A DNA stretch of 64,000 nucleotides from Apricaphanius iberus (taxonomy: Eukaryota > Chordata > Actinopteri > Cyprinodontiformes > Aphaniidae): contig JAPXFQ010002641.1 of the NCBI GenBank assembly GCA_028564705.1, positions 1-64,000 on the forward strand, given 5' to 3'. The notes under the pieces are model-generated. The model did not search any database and had not been told where the DNA came from. It saw only the letters and a list, made by a program, of their open reading frames with translations. Made by a program: the position numbers and the translations under genes. This document shows, in pieces, positions 26,041 to 40,550 of the stretch (its first letter is position 1; every line of letters begins with the position of its first letter).

Positions 26041-27049
26041 CGAACAGACACACACTCTCTCATTTTCATTGCTGTACAGGATATTACATCAAAGTACCAT
26101 ATTTTCCCAATCATAACCCCAGCCGTTACTTGGCTAATGAGAAACCCTACCAGGTCCTCATAGTGTCATTAATAGTCTGCATGATGGTTCATTTCACACT
26201 TTCATCATAACCCTCAGATTGTAACTGTAATTTGATGTATGGCTCCACGATACCAATACCTAGACTCAATGCATGTCACCCAAAAGTATCATCAAAAATA
26301 ATTATACATTTTTGTCAAATTAAACTAAAATACGTGGGCTCATAAGACCCATTTCCTTCACACCGTTTTATTTTTCACCCCCCAAGCCTCACACACTCTC
26401 TCCTCTTTGTTAAAAAACAATATTGCTCTGCTTAGATTTAATAAACTAAATTGCTGTCCGTTCTGCTTACCAAGCAGTTTAGCTCCAGCCTTCTCTCTGC
26501 TTATTAGTTCATTTTCTCCCTCTCAAATGAGTCAATTAAAGACCATTGTGTATTCTTTAGCCACCCCAATTCTATCAGTCATTATTGTCTTTTCTAATGG
26601 AACAATAGACATTGTTTACCCCCCTTTTTTTTCCAGTGTCTTCCTTTGACTTTGTGCATCTCCACAAAAGATGCATTATTCAGAATTTTCTTCTTTTTTT
26701 TTTAATTTAGGGGACCATCCGTTTTGAAACAACAGTCTAGAAATAATTGGGCAACAATTTGTTCACGTTATCACACATTTTCACTTTAAATTGACAATGC
26801 ATATATCCATGGTGGGATTTTCAGAAATAAAGTAGCTCAGAGCATTGTTAATGACAAGTAGAACGGAGACGAAGGTTTTAGACTGAGAAAAAACTGTCAC
26901 AAAAATAATCGTTTTTATAAAGTGTGGTGTCTTAGTTTTGGTAGTTAAGGATCAGTAAATTGTTAAGCGATAGAGCTATGTTGTGCACTTAATGCTGCAT
27001 TTTGAGCAAGGAAACCATTTTTTCCCTAGTGATCAAAGGATATGTAGAC
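26041..27049. other. intronic sequence, nothing recognised
   Basis: Immediately downstream of the exon donor. AT-rich with T homopolymers near 26620 and 26693. No feature supported. Confidence 0.5.
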
Positions 27050-27245
27050 ATGTTCACTGCTCAACAGCCCCCATTAGTTTGACTGCAGGAGCTCGGGGGT
27101 AAATGGAGTTCTGAGGGAGATATTTCACCCTACAAGCACATCCCTGGAGAAGGGACACCTTTCCCAATATTTTAAGCCTGTGTAAATCCACCTGAGGGAC
27201 CCACTGCTGGAAATTGCTGCTTTTGCTAAAATAATCTGAAAAACA
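27050..27245. promoter_or_regulatory. candidate conserved noncoding element, block D
   Basis: A GC-balanced, non-repetitive stretch from 'caacagcccccattag' to 'ttgctgcttttgctaaaa', about 1 kb downstream of the exon donor. No splice-bounded open frame. Candidate only. Confidence 0.25.
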
Positions 27246-27539
27246 AATTAAGGTTGGTTCCAACTATTAAAGTAGACTGTCAATTACAGAAATAATCAAT
27301 TAATCATTGTTTGATTTTATTGTGGTTGTAAAATTCAAATTTGGTCACATCTGCTGATGTTATGCTTCTGTGGTCCAAGTTTTGGCTCCAAAACAAAGGC
27401 AACGAGAGGCATTTCTTACACTTCAGTAGGCATAAAATGCCAAATGGATCCTATAGTTGGGGAGTCAGAAGAAAGGCACAAGATTTATGTCAAAAGAAAT
27501 TGCTCCAATGCTTAAAAAAACTTTAAAACACCAGTTGCT

Positions 27540-27800
27540 TTAGTTAAAAAAGCTCCTGTAACCTTTCACTTAATGAACGCTTTCGCCTTTGCAGAAAAGG
27601 TTGATTTTTAAATTCTATCAAGCTGAAGCCAGCCAATTTAAGAATTGCTCTCTGTGGTGAAAATGCCCAGAACAAGAAGTGCAAATATCATTCTTAGCAG
27701 AAATGATTTCTGTCCTTGTAGCTCACTTTCATTTTAGCTGTAAAGTCCTGCGATGGGATCATTAACGGGGTTGAAAATGTCAGTAAGGGTAGTAAGACAT
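27540..27800. promoter_or_regulatory. candidate conserved noncoding element, block E
   Basis: Non-repetitive text including 'tttcacttaatgaacgc', 'gtgcaaatatcattc' and 'gggatcattaacgggg'. It contains AT-rich transcription-factor-like cores in a balanced context and no open frame. Candidate only. Confidence 0.27.
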
Positions 27801-28669
27801 TATTTTGGGGAAAACTTGCGGTGATTTCCCCCTCCACATTTCTTCGTTTTTTTTCCTTTTTTTTTTTTGTCACGCTTTGATGTTTCAGCTCATCACATCA
27901 ATTTAAATAAACATTTAAGAAAGGATTTCATCACCCCGGTGATTATCTAGCTGACTTGTAAAATGAAGAAACCATGTAAATAGAACCTGTCTGACAACAT
28001 AAAGTATTTTAAAAGACCTCAAAAAGCCACATGAAACTAAAGTCATTGTAGAACGGGTCACAAAGAATCCAGAGTGTTTGGGACTCAACTGAACAGTGGT
28101 GACAACCATAACTCACACATGGACAAACCGTGGAACAGCAAAGTTTTTTTGCACTTTGCACAAAACTAATTAAAATCGTATCGGTAGGTAGTGATGAAGA
28201 AAAGTTTCTTGCCATTTCCTCACTATTTTCCTAATTTGCAATATACATTTTCCTCATAGTTATTGTCCGTCTATATAAAATCTTCTGGAATCCTCTGTGC
28301 CGACTGAATGTGTTTCTTTAGAGGTAAGGTATGAATGTGATAAATTTAGTTGAATCTGAATTTTTATCCAGATTGGCATACGCTTTGCTACAGTTCGGTA
28401 TGTAAGCTTTTATGAATTACTAGTCAAAAAATTATGGAAAAAGTAGAAAGAAAAATATAAATAAAGGTGGAGAGCAGAAATAGTTGGAGAAAATATAAGG
28501 TAATTGTAGCCTAGTGTTGTTTACTTACAGTAGGTTTACTTATAGTTGAAGAATCAAGGATAACTGAGATCATAGATAAATGAAATGAGGGCAGAACTGT
28601 AAAAAAAAAAAGAAAAACATGGGGATGAAGGCCCGGGGATAGAGATGAGGGGTAAGGAAAAGTATAAAA

Positions 28670-28860
28670 TAAGTGCTGTGGGAAGCAGCAATGGAGGTTG
28701 TAATTAACCAGGGGTTAATGGAGGTGTCTAATTGTCCCCCTCATGTATAGGTAGGCTTTCTGCTTGGCTACATTACAATTAAAAAACCATCCTCCTAATG
28801 ATAGGGAATAACAATTAACTGATAATTAGAAATATACTTGGGTGACGCACTAGCTTACTC
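28670..28860. promoter_or_regulatory. candidate conserved noncoding element with TAATTA cores, block F
   Basis: Two TAATTA homeodomain-type cores (28701-28706 and 28823-28828) with additional taattg/caatta variants lie within 190 bp of non-repetitive sequence. Homeodomain core clusters are common in developmental enhancers. There is no coding potential. Conservation untested. Confidence 0.35.
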
Positions 28861-29279
28861 TGTGCCGATGTATGTTAAGAATCATTTCATATGCTACGAG
28901 CTCTTTTATTGTTAATGTCTATGCAATGAATTGAATTATATCTTTTTTCTGCTTTAATTCCTCAGTCAATTAACCTACATAAAGAAAGATAAGAATGGAC
29001 TTTCTTAAGTTGTCATTTTCTTTTGTTCCTCCTGTCCCCTATTTACCCTTTTTCCTTTCCCTCCTCCCCTTGTCTAATTTTCTGCTAGCTCTAGTTATTT
29101 TATTGTGCACGTTTTTTTGTTTTTTTTCCGTTTACCATGTAAATTAAAATATATAGCGTTATTAGTTGCCCACCACTTAAAAGATTAATTCATGGAATGC
29201 ATTTTTCCATGCTTTTATTTATAAATAATTTTCTTCCGTTTAGAAAGACATTCAAAGTCTTTTAGCTTCCCCTTTTTTT

Positions 29280-29670
29280 CCTAATGCTGCGACGAGTGCC
29301 AATTCGCAGAAGTATATTTATCCATCGTTTTTAAGTAAGGCCAAATAATACCCTGCTGTCTTTCCTTTTCTACTGAAGACCAGCACTTATATAAGATCAT
29401 CAAACTGAATGGCTGTGATTGAAGCTGAAAAGGCCAAGTAACTTCGCCACTAGCCTGCTAAAGATCACCCTCTCGCACACATTCAGATCAACACTTTGTG
29501 CTGTCTCCTTCTGTCACACAAGAGCACTTTTTTTTTCTCGTCTGCAGCCTGTTTTTCTTGACAGATGTCTGCCGCCTCCCAGTACCATTTGTTGATTGGA
29601 GCAGTTAAAGGCCCAATCGCCTCTCATGGCCCACTTCTCGCTGACATTTTACTTGATTGCATTGTGCTGT
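29280..29670. promoter_or_regulatory. candidate conserved noncoding element, block G
   Basis: About 390 bp of balanced, non-repetitive sequence with 'gaatggctgtgattgaagc', 'ttgacagatgtctgccgc' and 'gcagttaaaggcccaatc'. Together with block F it makes the most enhancer-like stretch of this intron by eye. No open frame or splice signals. Confidence 0.35.
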
Positions 29671-30121
29671 CAGGAGTTCCTTTTTGAGTAGCTACATAGA
29701 AAAAAAATCTGTCATTTTCAGATATATCCCTCCATCCCCCCGATATATACTTTTGGAGCTTAAATTTTTCTGTCTCAACTCAAGTTTCAAGATGTATGTT
29801 TATGAACATCAGTGTGCTAATGTGATCTTTTATTGCTACGACGGAATATATCAGGATAGCAAGATCAGCATATAACGACAAATGATAGGGTGGTCAGACA
29901 TAACTATTTGACCACCTCCTAAAGGACAGACATCAGTTGTTGCCTGGGTTACCATCACCAGTCAATAGATTGATAAAGAACGTTTCAGAGGGAGTTGGGG
30001 TCCCTAGTACCAGCAGCAATAGTTATAGAGGGATAGAAGCCCCATTTAGTCTTGTTATTAACAGATTTCATTCACCTTTAACCAGGAAGTTGTATTTAGG
30101 TTAGAAATGTTCATTATAAAT
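29671..30121. other. intronic sequence, nothing recognised
   Basis: AT-rich stretch between block G and the small hAT-like element. No feature supported. Confidence 0.45.
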
Positions 30122-30251
30122 CAGTGTTTCCCAACCCTGTTCCTCAAAGTACGTTGCCCTGGATGTTTTCTATGTTTTCCGCCATTAACACATCTGATTC
30201 AGACGATCGCAGTTCAGCAGAAGCCTGTTAATCAGGGTTGAAAAACACCTG
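30122..30251. mobile_element. short hAT-like MITE, 130 bp
   Basis: The left end reads cagtgtttcccaaccctg, and the complement of the right end reads caggtgtttttcaaccctg. These imperfect terminal inverted repeats start with CAG, as in many hAT-derived MITEs. The flanking 8-mers do not match clearly, so the ends or the duplication have decayed. Confidence 0.5.
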
Positions 30252-32639
<2,388 letters not shown>

Positions 32640-32640
32640 A

Positions 32641-33460
32641 GGCAATTCATTTTTTAAAAAACATTTTTATATAGCGCCAATTCACAACAAATGTCATCTC
32701 AAGGCACTTTATAGGAAAAGTTATATTAGTAAAAGTTTTCTATGTAAGGAGTCCCAGTAGATTACGTTGAGTCATCGACGTGAGGTTATGCCCGGAACAT
32801 GCAGACTCCAACCGCAGCAATCCCTCATACTGAGCAAGTATGTAGCGACAGTGGAGAGGAAAAAGTCCCCTTTAACATGAAGAAACCTCCGGCAGAACCT
32901 GGATAAGTACAAGCTGTAATGTGCCACGACCGTCTGGGGGTTTGAGAAGACAGAGAAGAGACACAAAAAGAACTGATGTAAGAATACTTTATATATTTAA
33001 AAAATTGACAACAGGACATGGAGGATGCTTGGTCACAGGGAGCAGCATCCGAACCGATGCTTCCCATCCAACAGGGCGTTTCATCTGAGCAGGCTACCGG
33101 ACCAGGTGTAGTTTCTATGGAGAAAAAAACACTGAGACAAAACAAGGTTAACAATCACAATAACAGCAGAAAAAAAAACATCTGGATAGTAGTAGAAGAG
33201 GAAAGTAGCAGAGTGAAGAATGGTGGTCAGTCTGTCCTCCAACAGTCTAAGCCTATAGCAGCATAACAACAAAAATAACTCAGGATAACATAAGCCATTT
33301 TATCCATAAGCTTTATCAAAAAGGAAGGTTTTAAGCCTAGTCTCAAAAGTAGACTGGGTATGTGCTTTACACACTAAAACTGATAGGTGGTTCCACAGGA
33401 GAGGAGCTTGATACCTAAAAGATCTGCCTCCCATTCTACTTGCGGCCTGAGTGTGAAATG
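32641..33460. repeat. teleost 'tatagcgccaattcacaac' dispersed repeat
   Basis: Starts with 'tttatatagcgccaattc', then 'gtcatctcaaggcacttta' and 'gaagaaacctccggcagaac' near 32880. It ends with 'ggttccacaggagaggagc' and 'ctgcctcccattctacttg' near 33430. These phrases, in this order, identify a very abundant fish interspersed repeat; its class is not named here. A short fragment of the same family lies at 50892-50985. Open frames in this interval belong to the repeat. Confidence 0.65.
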
Positions 33461-33805
33461 TGTAACAGTCAAATGTTTCGATATAGGTAAATTCTCGGTT
33501 TACCGCCCTGCCCTAGTATGCTTACTGTATATATGTACGTGGTGGGATTGAGGATAATCATTGTTCTGTTTTTGTTCTGTCTTGTTCTGTTAATCAAATA
33601 TGATAGGGTGACACTGTATCCTTGCTGATGTCACCAGGACAATGTGTTAGGGATATGTGTGCAATCTTCACCCCTGGACATCAGGTTCACATGCAGTTGT
33701 ACTGTGTGTAAACTGTACCTCCTTGTTGATCAACAAGCCAATATCAAAACTCCTGAGCTGCCTAAGGAATTCTCTCTCATCCTTTATTAAATTAAATCGA
33801 TAACA
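33461..33805 (+). repeat. possible solo LTR or 5' LTR remnant
   Basis: About 345 bp starting TGTAACAG and ending ATAACA, the TG...CA form of a long terminal repeat. It is followed four bases later by a TGGTGCCGCC string that resembles a tRNA primer-binding site. The 3' part, 'ctcatcctttattaaatt', resembles a terminal polyadenylation region. No second LTR, no flanking duplication and no pol-like coding sequence are visible, so this is an inference. Confidence 0.35.
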
Positions 33806-34030
33806 TTCTTGGTGCCGCCATGGATCCCAACGAGCGGAAGCGGGCTGACAGGGGGTCCAAGCTGTCTAAAACCGACCTGAGGGGGCTAGCCCCTAAGCCT
33901 CATGACCTCCAATAGCCATTAGGAGAAGGGAGGAACTTGAACCTTTGCCTGACCGACCGCCACCTGGGATTCAAGAACCCTTTGCAACCTGGTGAGAGTG
34001 ATTTCCTTCCCGAAATGTAATTGAATGAAA
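33806..34030 (+). other. possible retroelement leader downstream of the LTR-like repeat
   Basis: The candidate primer-binding site begins at TGG 33810-33812. An ATG at 33820 opens a frame of 31 codons ending in TAG at 33913-33915. The local composition is clearly richer in G and C than the surroundings, which suits a transferred retroelement leader. The element is broken soon after, before a (TA)n array. Whether it was a retrovirus-like or another LTR element cannot be told. Confidence 0.3.
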
Positions 34031-34066
34031 AGTTTTGACTAGGGTCTGTGTTTAGTTTTGCATGTG

Positions 34067-34072
<6 letters not shown>

Positions 34073-34125
<53 letters not shown>
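34073..34125. repeat. (TA)n microsatellite
   Basis: About 53 bases of uninterrupted TA. Open frames through it give Tyr-Ile runs and are artefacts. Confidence 0.95.
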
Positions 34126-34130
<5 letters not shown>

Positions 34131-37100
34131 GAATATTAGGACACTTTAATTACCGTTTGTATACTTTGAAGTATGTTCTAAGTTTGCACAGTAATGATCC
34201 TGTTGCCATTTTTGTTTTACTTTTCAGTTTGAACCAAAATACAGCTTAAGCCTCTTTTCTTTATTTATTATGTTAATAATCTCCTCTTGAGATTTGTATG
34301 TAATTTTATTTTTTATTTGAGGTATGGTACATGCTGGTATAATCTGAATGTTTTTTTGTTTGTGGTAAGTTGAAAGTGCAGTTTAATACATAATAAAAAA
34401 TGTAATGGTAGCTGATTACTTCTTAAGTATGTTTTAGGCGTTTAAGAGTTTTTGTAAGAGTTTGAAGGGTTAGTCCTTCATTAAGACAGTTTGGAAAAAA
34501 ACATTTATTGCCTTTTTTTTCTACTTCAGTTTGGATAGTCAGATTCCTTCTATGTCAAATATTGATGTGAGCTAAATATCCATGGATGAAAGGAATTTGT
34601 GTGGATTTGTCTAAAAAAAAACGCAGTCAGTGAAAGAAGATGGAAAGCTAAAAATCACCCAACTTTGGTTTTAATCAAGGGTAAACTGTGGTCAATTATG
34701 GTCGTTAGGATTTTTCTTTTTTTGGGGGGGGGTTGTCATTTTTATTATAATTTTTTTTATTGATGAAAACTTTACAACAGAAAAGGTGAGGGGATAAAGC
34801 AATCAATAGCAAATATCTAAAAGAAACACATGTCCATAAAGTTTGGTAAATATACAAATAATGCTTCCTTAGCAGACATGTTTCAGTTTTTGTGATCTTG
34901 TACATCATTCTTGAAACACGGTATGTTTCCACTGTGGGAAAATGATCCCTGTGAAAAATATGCAGGTAATCCCTCCTGCCACAGAATCTATTGTTTTTTT
35001 GTTTGTTTGTTTGTTTTAAGCCACTGATTCTAAAAGAGGGGCAATAAAACCATGCAGAAGATTCTGCTGAAGGGTTACACTTTGTAGCTTCTTTAAATTA
35101 ACTTCAAAGTCCATGAAAAGGTGTAGATTTTACAAAAAATAAATACATTTCACCAAAGCAGACTTTTAAAAAATATTTTTTGCTTTTAAACTAAGAATTT
35201 TGTAGAGGAGAGAGGACTCTGGTCATGATTAAAACTCGTACAATAACCTCTCAAGTAGAAATAAAATGAATATAAGACCAGAGTACTTTAGTAGTTTTGC
35301 ATAATGTTCCCCTGCAGAGAATAAACCCAATACACAGACCGATGCAGTGTATCCAGTTTCTTCGCTTCAAATGTATGATCCAGAAGGTTGTTTTTTATTT
35401 GTGCTAAAGAACAAGAACAGTTTAAAATCCTTACATAGTTCTTTGACTAGAGGAGAGTCTCCCTCTTTTTCCACACAACAACAACAATCTAAAGTGCTTA
35501 CCACTTGAATTACACAAATTTCCATCCAAATATTCCAGGTATATGTTTAGGGTACTATGTTCCTGCCAAAACCTTTTTGTTGGATACATGTCCATTCTTG
35601 GAACTTGCTTATACTAGTAAATGTAAAGGAAAGGGGGATATTTGCTCCCCCAAACTACCAAGGTTCTTGGAAAAAGGTTCCTGTTGCTGAAATGTTCTAC
35701 ATTAACATTTTAGAAATGGTGAAATAAAATAATGAGGGACTATCTTGCACAATTGTACTTATTCTTGTTGAAGGTTCTCATGAAGTTTAGATCAAATGGG
35801 TTACTAGTCTGTCCTGAATTACAAACTGCATTGCAACATTAACCAAAAGTTAGAATAATTGTAAAATAAATATGCGCTCTCTGTCTCTGGTCATCTCTGA
35901 CAGAGTGTATGGCATGTTTAAGTGCCACACAAAACTGCGCTTATTGCTAATGCTTACAGTTGAATTCCAAAAATCCCAGTTGGTAAATTTTGCTCTAAAT
36001 GTAGTTTAGCTATAATCTGTCCAATTCCGATGCAGATTACAGATCTTTGGCTTGGATTCTCAAGCGTCCATAAGCATAATTTGTTGTCTGAGGCAGAATG
36101 AACGAATGAATGGAGGTGGTCATATTGGGACATAAGTTTGCATGGGGATTGAAATGAATGTAATGGTTTACCTTGGTAAACTGTATCTGTGCTCTAAGAT
36201 CCTCCACAAAAAAAACAGAATAATAGTTATACATTAGGCTGTCTTCAACTCTACTGTTTCTTCTTATAACAGACAAGAATCAGTCCTAATTGGTTCTAAC
36301 CAGCACTGATTAAGCAATGACATTGAAGTGTAGTTGGGGTCTGAATATTACACGGCCTATACAAATATAAATTTTTTGTTAATAAAGTATTTTAGCCAGT
36401 GGAGTTTTGACCTTTTTGTTTTATGTTGACAATTTTAAGGTTTAACAGCTCTGTGTCAGCTTTTAGGATTACAACTGTTGATCACATACACTTTCCTTTT
36501 CTTTTATATGGCCACTTGAATCTTATTTTAGTTTTGGTTCTTATACACGATAAAAAAACTTTTGCTTTAGTTGAAGGTCTTTAAATGTTTTCATCAAAGA
36601 TAGGAAAAAAAATCAAAATGAGCATTCCCTTGACACAGTTCTTATTTGATCAGCACCTTTTATACTTCTCACTTAGATAATAGTGTGTGACTCGAATCAT
36701 CTAAAGAAAGACTATTCTTCAACATTTTATTCAAAAAGATCCAAGCATAGTTTTATATCAGTGAAGGCAGCGCGACCTGCAAAAACCTCTGCTCAATAAA
36801 ATTTTAATATTTGAATGTGTCTAGTCCTTGAGGTTACATTAAAATAATTTAAGAGATAATACAATACAGCCCATTCTGGAAAGGTACAGAGTGAGAAGTG
36901 TTTTTAACATTTATTACCACTAGTCAAATCAAGTGTAATTGTATCGTCATTTGAAGAGCGTTTGGTTTTTGTTACACCCAGATTTAAAGAGTTATAAAAT
37001 ATTGATTATGGTTCTTTCTCTGATGTATGCTGCATTTTTTATTCGACAGATGTCTCCTTGCTTGGTTTTAATGTTCTACTCTTAATAGGCTTCAAACTGG

Positions 37101-38654
37101 ATATTTAAAGACATCAAAAAGACGTGTACTTTTATAGGAATTAGAAGTACCTTTAACCTTTAAAAAATTAACAAAAATGCGGTCTGCTTTATATGTTTTT
37201 TTATGGCACAACCACATTAAAACTCGTGCAGCAGCCTGATTTCTGTCACCAATCAAGCTCCATTTTCCAACCAAATTAATTCTTTCTAATTTGAAGCTTC
37301 CTGCGGTCAACCCCCTGTGGCGCTGCCACTGAGCTGTGTCTGTGTGCGCGTTCCTGTGCACATATACTTTAGTGTCTTCGTATGAAGGAGAGACTGTTGA
37401 ACAATAGATCTTAATTGAGAAAATGGACTGCAATCAGCATATTCTTGTAGGGAATCATTATATCGTTCTTTCCTCCTCTCTTTTTTTCTCACTCCTTTTT
37501 CTTATGGTGATTAGCATAATGATGATACTATCTTGATTATGTCCATCACAAAAAAAAATCTTACATCTGTGGTCTCTCGAGTTTTTCTTTTTTTTTTGAG
37601 AGGAAATAATTTCAGTAAAAGAAAAACAAAAGACAAAATCAAAATGTAATATTCATGTGTAAAAGTGTATGAGCTAAGATAGAAACATTCAAACAGGTTG
37701 TGTTTTTTTTGTATGCTGTGGTTTTGTGGACCGCTGTTTATCCATCTAGAGGCTTTTACACATACTAGATTTATAACCAAATAAAGATGGTTGGTTTCTC
37801 TTAAATGCCCTGACATTTCAGCAGGAAATAACTCAGTTAAGTGGATTTTTAATAGTGTACAAGTCTTCTATTATCATTTTGTCACAGTTAAGCTATTTTT
37901 CTCAGACATGTTACCCTTGCTCGGCTGAAATTATGTCAAGAATCTTAATGTCTATCATCCTTATATGTTTTTCATCACTGAAAGTAAAATATTATTGTCA
38001 TATATAAATATTAAATTAGAGTATTTTGAGTCTTTATTAAAACCCAAGTTTTTTTTTCCAAAGCGAAACTCTTCTGCTTCTTTCTTAAAGAAACTCCAGA
38101 ACAAAGCCTTCCAAAAGTATTTGTATAACTCTTAGTAAAAACAGTTAGATACCTCAGGGCCAAAAATCTTCAGTGAGTTAATTATAGACTTATTGTATTT
38201 TTCTTTTTCTTCTTCCACATTTCAAAATAGGGACCTGGGTTTCTCAGCTGCAGCTATCAGTTTTTCTGACACAAAGAGTCTCTGCAAGAACAACCTTGAC
38301 TCCTGGGACTTTGCATCTGCTGGGTGCGCAACAAATTCCCACTGCTGTTTCTCTTTTAGCAATATGAAAAAGATATGTGAAAAACTGAAAGGAGAAGGCA
38401 TTATTGAAGGTCTGTAGGGAAAAGATTGCACAAAGAAGCAGGAATGTTAATGGAACCTTCATTTTATTCAATGAGCCAACAGAGATTTAAAATTCTTCTC
38501 CTTTAGGGGGTCGTGATTAACTTGTATAGAAATATTTGAGTTTCTCTTTCTGAGCTCAAATGACTTGCTATCACGAATCACTTGGCCCAAATATTAACTT
38601 CTTGGCCTCCACAACTGCAATACTCTTGTTGATGTATCTGTATTCAACTGCAAT
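34126..38654. other. intronic sequence, no gene seen
   Basis: AT-rich intron with a T/G homopolymer junction near 34718-34732 and T-rich stretches near 37590. Small open frames on both strands lack domain resemblance. No repeat boundary can be supported, though 34.73-35.5 kb could be old retroelement tail. Confidence 0.45.
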
Positions 38655-39895
38655 TGGGCCTTAAAAGTTGGATCCGATCCGAGCCTGAAAAAATACAGCC
38701 CAAGCCAGAAGAGCATACTTTTTTTGACACCTTATTAAAGCCCGAACCCGATTACAGCCGGACATTATTCAAAGGTCAGACACCAGGATTTCCGCTAGAA
38801 AAACGTTTCACTGGACAATGTGACCAGTAGGTTTTCAATTTACTGGTCAAATGTTTGAAGTTCCAGTCAAATAGGCGTATTATCTGAAGGTTAAAATGAT
38901 AAATGAGGCGCTATAAGAATAATTTCAAGCATATCGATTAGGGATGTCGGATATTATGGGCCTAAAGTCATTATCGGCCGATATTGGCATTAAAATGTAA
39001 TATCGGAAATTATCGGTATCGGTTTTTATTTTTTTGATAAGATGAGTTTTTCACACCATACACATATTATAGATCAAACTCTTCAGCTACTTCTTTTCTC
39101 TCTCAGAATGTATAAATATGACAGATTTGAGGTTTAGTTTTTGAGAAAATGTTCCAGCTACTTTTGAAGACAAAATAAAAATGGCACCTTTTTCAATTGC
39201 CTAACTAAAATTCTAGTACTTATTACATTTTTACAATTTTTAAAACTCAAGTATGCATGATAAAAGATATGTCATTGTGGTTACCTAAAAGGGTTTAGTA
39301 GTTTTTGTTTTTTTTATGAGGGAGGGTCCCCACATATCGGTATCGGTTTATATCGGTATCAGAAATTATGAGTTAGGCTAAATCGGTATATTGGATATCG
39401 GTAGAAAAGCCTATATCGAACATCCCTAATATCGATTTATAATCCTTTTTTAAAATATGCTGCTATATGAAGCTTTAACCGTTTCTGTTGCATAAAAGTC
39501 TGTCTCGCCTAGTCTGTGTGTGCTCTTGACCGCTTGCTCTAGATTTCAGGAGATTTTATCAGACTTGTGGATATCAGGGAGCTGCTATAAATGCAGGAGA
39601 CCTGCAACTTGACACTTAGCATGTCTGGTGATAGTGCATTAACTTGAGGATTTTCTGTCTGAAAGTGCAGCGCAGCAGCCAGAGCATGTTTTCTGTTTTG
39701 ATCTGAGAGGAGGAGTGGCCTGGGTCTTTCACATCATGATGCATGTGGTGTCTTGACAGGTAATTTTGGAATAATGTTAGTGGCCCACTGCAGCACTTTA
39801 TTATAAATGGTCACGCTAATGAGATGATTAGCTGAACGCTAAAGCCTGAGCCTGACCCAAGCCTGTGAACAATGAAAGAATTTAAGCCCAAACCC
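38655..39895. mobile_element. old transposon containing a nested insertion
   Basis: The left part, 'gatccgatccgagcctga' and 'aaagcccgaacccgatt', and the right part, 'gcctgagcctgacccaagc' and 'gaatttaagcccaaaccc', resemble the two ends of a fish repeat family built on 'gggctcgggc' phrases. The hAT-like element at 38939-39428 lies inside. Boundaries are approximate and the superfamily is not assigned. Confidence 0.4.
38939..39428. mobile_element. hAT-like MITE, 490 bp, with perfect 8-bp TSD
   Basis: Left terminus tagggatgtcggatat; complement of the right terminus tagggatgttcgatat. Flanked on both sides by ATATCGAT (38931-38938 and 39429-39436). The body is rich in 'tatcggtatcgg' phrases, typical of this fish family, and carries no transposase. 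Confidence 0.85.
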
Positions 39896-39916
39896 TTTTT
39901 TTTTTTTTTTTTTTTT
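39896..39916. repeat. poly-T tract (21 T)
   Basis: Uninterrupted T run at the right edge of the older transposon-like sequence. Confidence 0.9.
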
Positions 39917-40404
39917 GGAATGGTGTAGTACATGGAATTTATTGTCCTCAAGACACTTAGAATTAGGAAAAATGTCAATACATTTGTATATTTTTGTATT
40001 TTTAAAATAAAATGTCACAGTTATTATAATCAAAAATAGACTCAAAATAGTTTATTTTGTGGCTGATGTTTATGGCACATTGTGGTACCGTGATTGGATC
40101 AAATCGATATATCTCATAATTTCCATAGGCAAAATGCAAATATGTTAAATCTCAATCTGCGAGTTTTGATAATATTTGACCCTGGGTATATGTTATTCAA
40201 AACACAATCATTTGGAGTTTGAAACATATTTAATCTTCTGTCACAGTCTAAAATGCTGTTTCGATGATCAAACACACAAATGAGTTTGACTCGGACTGGT
40301 ACAGGAATCGTTCTGAAGAGTATTTTAGTGGCTTTTTATCCCTTCAATCTTTTAGTTCATGATTTTTCCTCACATGCCCCCCTCTCCTCTGTTTATCCCA
40401 TTAG
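39917..40404. other. intronic sequence before the second exon
   Basis: AT-rich until about 40370, where a C/T-rich acceptor tract begins. No other feature. Confidence 0.5.
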
Positions 40405-40550
40405 GAGATGGCAAAGATTTTGAATCATCCACGTGTTTATGCCTTCCTTCATGTTCCCGTGCAGTCAGCCTCAGACAGTGTCCTGATGGACATGAAGAGG
40501 GAATACTGCATTGACGACTTCAGAAGAGTTGTGGACTTCCTCAAAAACAG
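40405..40550 (+). CDS. cdkal1: cdkal1 internal coding exon (radical-SAM barrel, second of two in window)
   Basis: This exon is 146 nt: it begins on a codon boundary, has 48 open codons, and ends with two bases (AG) of a split codon, so the next intron is phase 2. Its start joins in frame to the end of the exon at 26037 and reproduces the HLE-EMAKIL junction of the family. Motifs visible are [19 protein letters not shown] and KREYC, which match the 'H-x-P-x-Q-S-x-S-D-x-V-L-x-x-M-x-R-x-Y' signature of methylthiotransferases, followed by [12 protein letters not shown]. The acceptor is a long pyrimidine tract ending cccattag; the donor is cag/gtaagg, close to consensus. By my recollection this is about residues 304-352 of the human protein. 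The following exon, expected to begin the VPGITIATD segment, was not seen in the remaining 23.4 kb. Confidence 0.97.

Noticed and set aside
33018..33266. 82-codon open frame
   Set aside because: Lies within the 'tatagcgccaattcacaac' dispersed repeat.
34058..34249. Open frame with Tyr-Ile repeats
   Set aside because: Produced by the TA microsatellite.
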